This document shows positions 6,328 through 8,351 of a DNA stretch of 8,351 nucleotides, piece by piece. Within the stretch, counting starts at the first letter, position 1. Each line of letters begins with the position of its first letter. A program made the position numbers and the translations under genes. This DNA comes from NIOZ-UU13 sp048635425 (GTDB taxonomy: Bacteria > Planctomycetota > Phycisphaerae > Sedimentisphaerales > Anaerobacaceae), in assembly GCA_048635425.1 (NCBI GenBank), contig JAIVYN010000173.1:1-8351 (forward strand), written 5' to 3'. Below the pieces are notes generated by a model. The model saw only the letters and a program-made list of their open reading frames with translations, was not told the DNA's origin and did no database searches.

Positions 6328-6360
6328 TTCAACTCACCAATTAACCAATTAACTACTCAC
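6314..6360. repeat. inverted repeat and CCAATTAA tandem between ahbD and ahbC
   Basis: GTGAGTAGT (6314-6322) is repeated in inverted form as ACTACTCAC (6352-6360). A smaller GAGT (6323-6326) with ACTC (6332-6335) sits inside. CCAATTAA occurs twice in tandem at 6337-6352. The structure fills most of the 57-base gap before ahbC. It has no T-run and does not look like a terminator, so ahbD and ahbC may still share a message. Confidence 0.65.
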
Positions 6361-6374
6361 GTCGAGCGCAAAAG

Positions 6375-7625
6375 ATGATAAATATTACCAAATTATATTG
6401 CGACCAGGTTACGCCAGGCGATTGGCTTCGCTACGGCAAAAAAGGCTCCAGTGAGTGCGAAGGTGAAATTGTACCAAAACAAGCATCTGAAAGACGCCCT
6501 ATTGTCGTCTGGAACATTACCAGAGCGTGTAATCTCAAATGTGTTCATTGCTATAACGACAGTGGCGCCGGTAAAACTTGTAATGAATTATCAACAAGCC
6601 AGGCAAAATCTGTCCTGGATGACTTAGCGCAGTTCAATGTGCCTTCGGTGCTGTTCTCCGGGGGAGAACCATTGATGCGGCCTGACTTGTTTGAACTGAT
6701 TGAATATGCAGTTCAGAAAGGCTTACGTGCAGTTATTTCAACTAACGGTACACTTATCACTGCTGACGTAGCTAAGAAAATAAAACAAAGGGGAGTTTCG
6801 TATGTAGGTATCAGTCTTGACGGAATAGGGCAAGTCAATGATAAATTCAGGGGAGTACCCGGTGCGTTTGACATGGCCGTGCAGGGCATAAGAAACTGCC
6901 GGGACGCTGATGTGCGAACAGGTCTCAGATTGACTCTAACCAAAAGGAATGTACAGGATTTAGAGGCCTTGTTTGACTTCTTTGAAGCTGAGAATATCGA
7001 GAGGGCTTGTTTTTACCACTTCGTGCCAAGCGGCAGAGGAAGGGATATCGGAGATGATGACCTCAGCCATGCTCAAAGCAGAGATGCAATTGAGATAATA
7101 TTAGCCAAAACAAAACTGTACAAACAAGCCGGCAGAAAAACAGATATATTGACAGTTGACAACCATGTTGACGGTGTTTACCTGTACCTGAAATTGCTTG
7201 AGGAAGAGCCTTCTCTTGCAGCCAATGTCTGGAAGCTGCTTCTCTGGAACGGCGGGGGAATGTACAGCAGCGGAGTTGGAATCGGATGCATTGATTTTAA
7301 TGGCAAGGTGCATCCAAATCAGTTTTGGGGACACTACGACTTAGGAGATGTGCACGAAAGGCCTTTTAGTAAGATTTGGCTCGACACCAATGAACCTTTG
7401 CTCAATTGTTTGAGGAACCGCAGAGAACATATCAAAGGCCGCTGTAAGCTGTGCCGATTCTTCGAGGCCTGTGGCGGTAGTCTTCGCGTCCGGGCAGACT
7501 TGTATTTTGACGACCCCTGGGCCCCGGACCCGGGATGTTATTTGACAGACGACCAAATCGGTCTGGATATAGAGAAACAGGAAGAATTACGGCAGGCTGG
7601 AGAGCTTTTCCAGATGCCAGATTAA
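6375..7625 (+). CDS. ahbC: radical SAM 12,18-didecarboxysiroheme deacetylase, AhbC-like
   Basis: AhbC removes the acetate side chains at C2 and C7 of didecarboxysiroheme, giving Fe-coproporphyrin III for AhbD. The 416-residue protein starts ISKLYC-like with NITKLYCDQVTPGDWLRYG, typical of AhbC. It has the cluster motif C52-x3-C56-x2-C59 in RACNLKCVHCY, FSGGEPLMRPDLFEL (94-108), STNGTLI, and GISLDG (145-150). Also seen are FYHFVPSGRGRDI, ILTVDNHVDGVYLYL, C305 in GIGCIDFNGKVHPNQFW, and the C-terminal C357-x2-C360-x5-C366 with CGGSLRVRA, then DPWAPDPGCYLTDDQI. The CGGS-RVRA and WAPDP-CYLTD endings separate it from AhbD. Only a weak ribosome site (GAG at 6364) precedes the ATG. The gene is intact and last in the haem run. 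Confidence 0.9.
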   Translation: MINITKLYCDQVTPGDWLRYGKKGSSECEGEIVPKQASERRPIVVWNITRACNLKCVHCYNDSGAGKTCNELSTSQAKSVLDDLAQFNVPSVLFSGGEPLMRPDLFELIEYAVQKGLRAVISTNGTLITADVAKKIKQRGVSYVGISLDGIGQVNDKFRGVPGAFDMAVQGIRNCRDADVRTGLRLTLTKRNVQDLEALFDFFEAENIERACFYHFVPSGRGRDIGDDDLSHAQSRDAIEIILAKTKLYKQAGRKTDILTVDNHVDGVYLYLKLLEEEPSLAANVWKLLLWNGGGMYSSGVGIGCIDFNGKVHPNQFWGHYDLGDVHERPFSKIWLDTNEPLLNCLRNRREHIKGRCKLCRFFEACGGSLRVRADLYFDDPWAPDPGCYLTDDQIGLDIEKQEELRQAGELFQMPD

Positions 7626-7943
7626 CTTGCGCGTGTATCTGCACTTCGGAGGGATTGCCACACGGTTGACTTCAGTATGGTTAGTGAAACTTTCTAATCA
7701 ACGCAGATTCTTGAATTTTAGAGGCTAAGGGACAAAATAGGGCAATAAAAGTTGGATTATTTCTCGTGATTGGGAATATTTACTTACATTTTCGTGACGT
7801 GAGTGATAAAATATGATTGATAAAAATAGCAAAGATTTGCTAAGGGACTACTTTAGCAAAGGAACAAGTTGGAAAATCGCATCTTAGTGTATCGGGATTG
7901 TCCGAGAAGATCTAAGGAATGGAGTACAGTTTCAGAAGGTTAG
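7626..7943. other. 318-base non-coding stretch between ahbC and the kinase remnant
   Basis: No convincing gene is present. The only short frame noted, a 24-codon ATG frame at 7813-7887, has no motif or ribosome site. A hairpin of ten pairs including one G-U (7836-7845 with 7851-7860, loop GACTA) lies here and is not followed by a T-run. GCTAAGGGAC occurs twice, at 7724-7733 and 7839-7848. The DNA is more AT-rich than the genes on either side and may hold the kinase promoter, but no clear -35/-10 pair was found. No terminator for ahbC was recognised. Confidence 0.5.
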
Positions 7944-8303
7944 ATGGTGGTTGAGACTATAGACAAACCGAGTCGGTGTACGCAAGAGGTTCTTGTCGAG
8001 CAGATTCTTTGGCTGATACGGCTTAGGTGGATTGCTGTGGGGGGTATAGTAGCTGCTGTTCTGGTAGGCAGTTATGTCTTTCCTTATCCTTTGTTGCCAA
8101 CCGCTGCCGGTCTCGGGCTTTTCATAAGCTATAATCTTGTTACTGAAGTTGACGGCACCATTGCTCTGGAGTCCGAGCCGGGTAAGGGAACCACAGTAAT
8201 AATCCGAATCCCGATAAGGCCCAAAAAAGACTTGATTGGCGGTAATCACAGCGGGGAAGATTTCACTAATAGTGCGGAAGCTATCAAGGAGGGAACCGCT
8301 TAG
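7944..8303 (+). pseudogene. sensor histidine kinase remnant with internal deletion
   Basis: The 119-residue frame starts with QILWLIRLRWIAVGGIVAAV and continues through VLVGSYVFPY, the first membrane helix of a membrane-bound sensor kinase (about residues 20-47). After LPTAA, at about residue 55, it enters GLGLFISYNLV, which is the G2 box of a HATPase_c domain (56-66), then GTIALESEPGKGTTVIIRIP, the last strands of that domain (71-90). Everything between is missing: remaining membrane helices, the dimerisation helix with the phosphorylated histidine, and the N and G1 boxes. It therefore cannot work as a kinase. AGAAGG a few bases before the ATG suggests that the original start is kept. A natural in-frame deletion or an assembly collapse between similar gene copies are both possible. 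Confidence 0.75.
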
Positions 8304-8351
8304 TTTCGATATCTTCCGGTAAAAAGTAAGAAGAAGAAGATTGGTATGAAA

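Noticed and set aside
7836..7860. Terminator or operator hairpin upstream of the kinase remnant
   Set aside because: The stem is real, but there is no T-run and no known operator motif, so only a short inverted repeat can be claimed.
7813..7887. 24-codon peptide gene
   Set aside because: No ribosome site, no motif, and part of the frame is accounted for by the inverted repeat.
8346..8351. Start of a further gene (ATGAAA), possibly a response regulator after the kinase remnant
   Set aside because: Only two codons are visible. A purine-rich stretch lies upstream, but the identity cannot be supported.

Overview
The window looks like part of a bacterial chromosome, or an assembled contig, of moderate base composition. 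Its core is a gene set for haem synthesis by the siroheme-dependent (Ahb) route. That route is known from sulfate-reducing and some other anaerobic bacteria and from archaea. Shine-Dalgarno-like sites, a HemX/CcsA-type membrane protein, a NuoE-type protein and a histidine-kinase remnant point to an anaerobic bacterium. The phylum cannot be fixed from this sequence; Desulfobacterota, Planctomycetota and Nitrospirota are all compatible.

Layout. The left part reads on the minus strand, with hemC at its upstream end. A possible 39-residue ORF overlaps the hemC stop by 4 bases, then come a NuoE-like [2Fe-2S] protein and the first codons of a NuoF-like protein. About 28 codons into that NuoF frame the sequence changes, still in frame, into the middle of a D-2-hydroxyacid dehydrogenase that runs off the left edge. 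Divergent from hemC, the plus strand carries ahbB, hemX (CcsA-like), hemA, ahbD and ahbC. Beyond a 318-base non-coding stretch lies a 119-residue remnant that joins the membrane start of a sensor histidine kinase directly to the last part of its ATPase domain.

How the genes work together. HemA makes glutamate-1-semialdehyde from glutamyl-tRNA, and HemC makes hydroxymethylbilane later in the common trunk. AhbB, normally with AhbA, decarboxylates siroheme. AhbC removes the two acetate side chains to give Fe-coproporphyrin III. AhbD oxidatively decarboxylates that to haem b. HemX is a polytopic membrane protein often found beside hemA and may influence HemA level or haem/cytochrome handling. AhbA, hemB, hemD and the siroheme-forming enzymes are not in this window.

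Intergenic DNA is rich in repeats: a 178-base near-complete palindrome with 19-base terminal inverted repeats between hemX and hemA, a second hairpin framed by an 11-base direct repeat between ahbB and hemX, and a GTGAGTA heptamer tract that supplies the end and stop codon of ahbD. The two ends of the window each contain an in-frame join between protein parts that do not belong together. These are either real recombination/deletion scars or assembly chimeras. I saw no RNA genes, CRISPR array or intact transposase.
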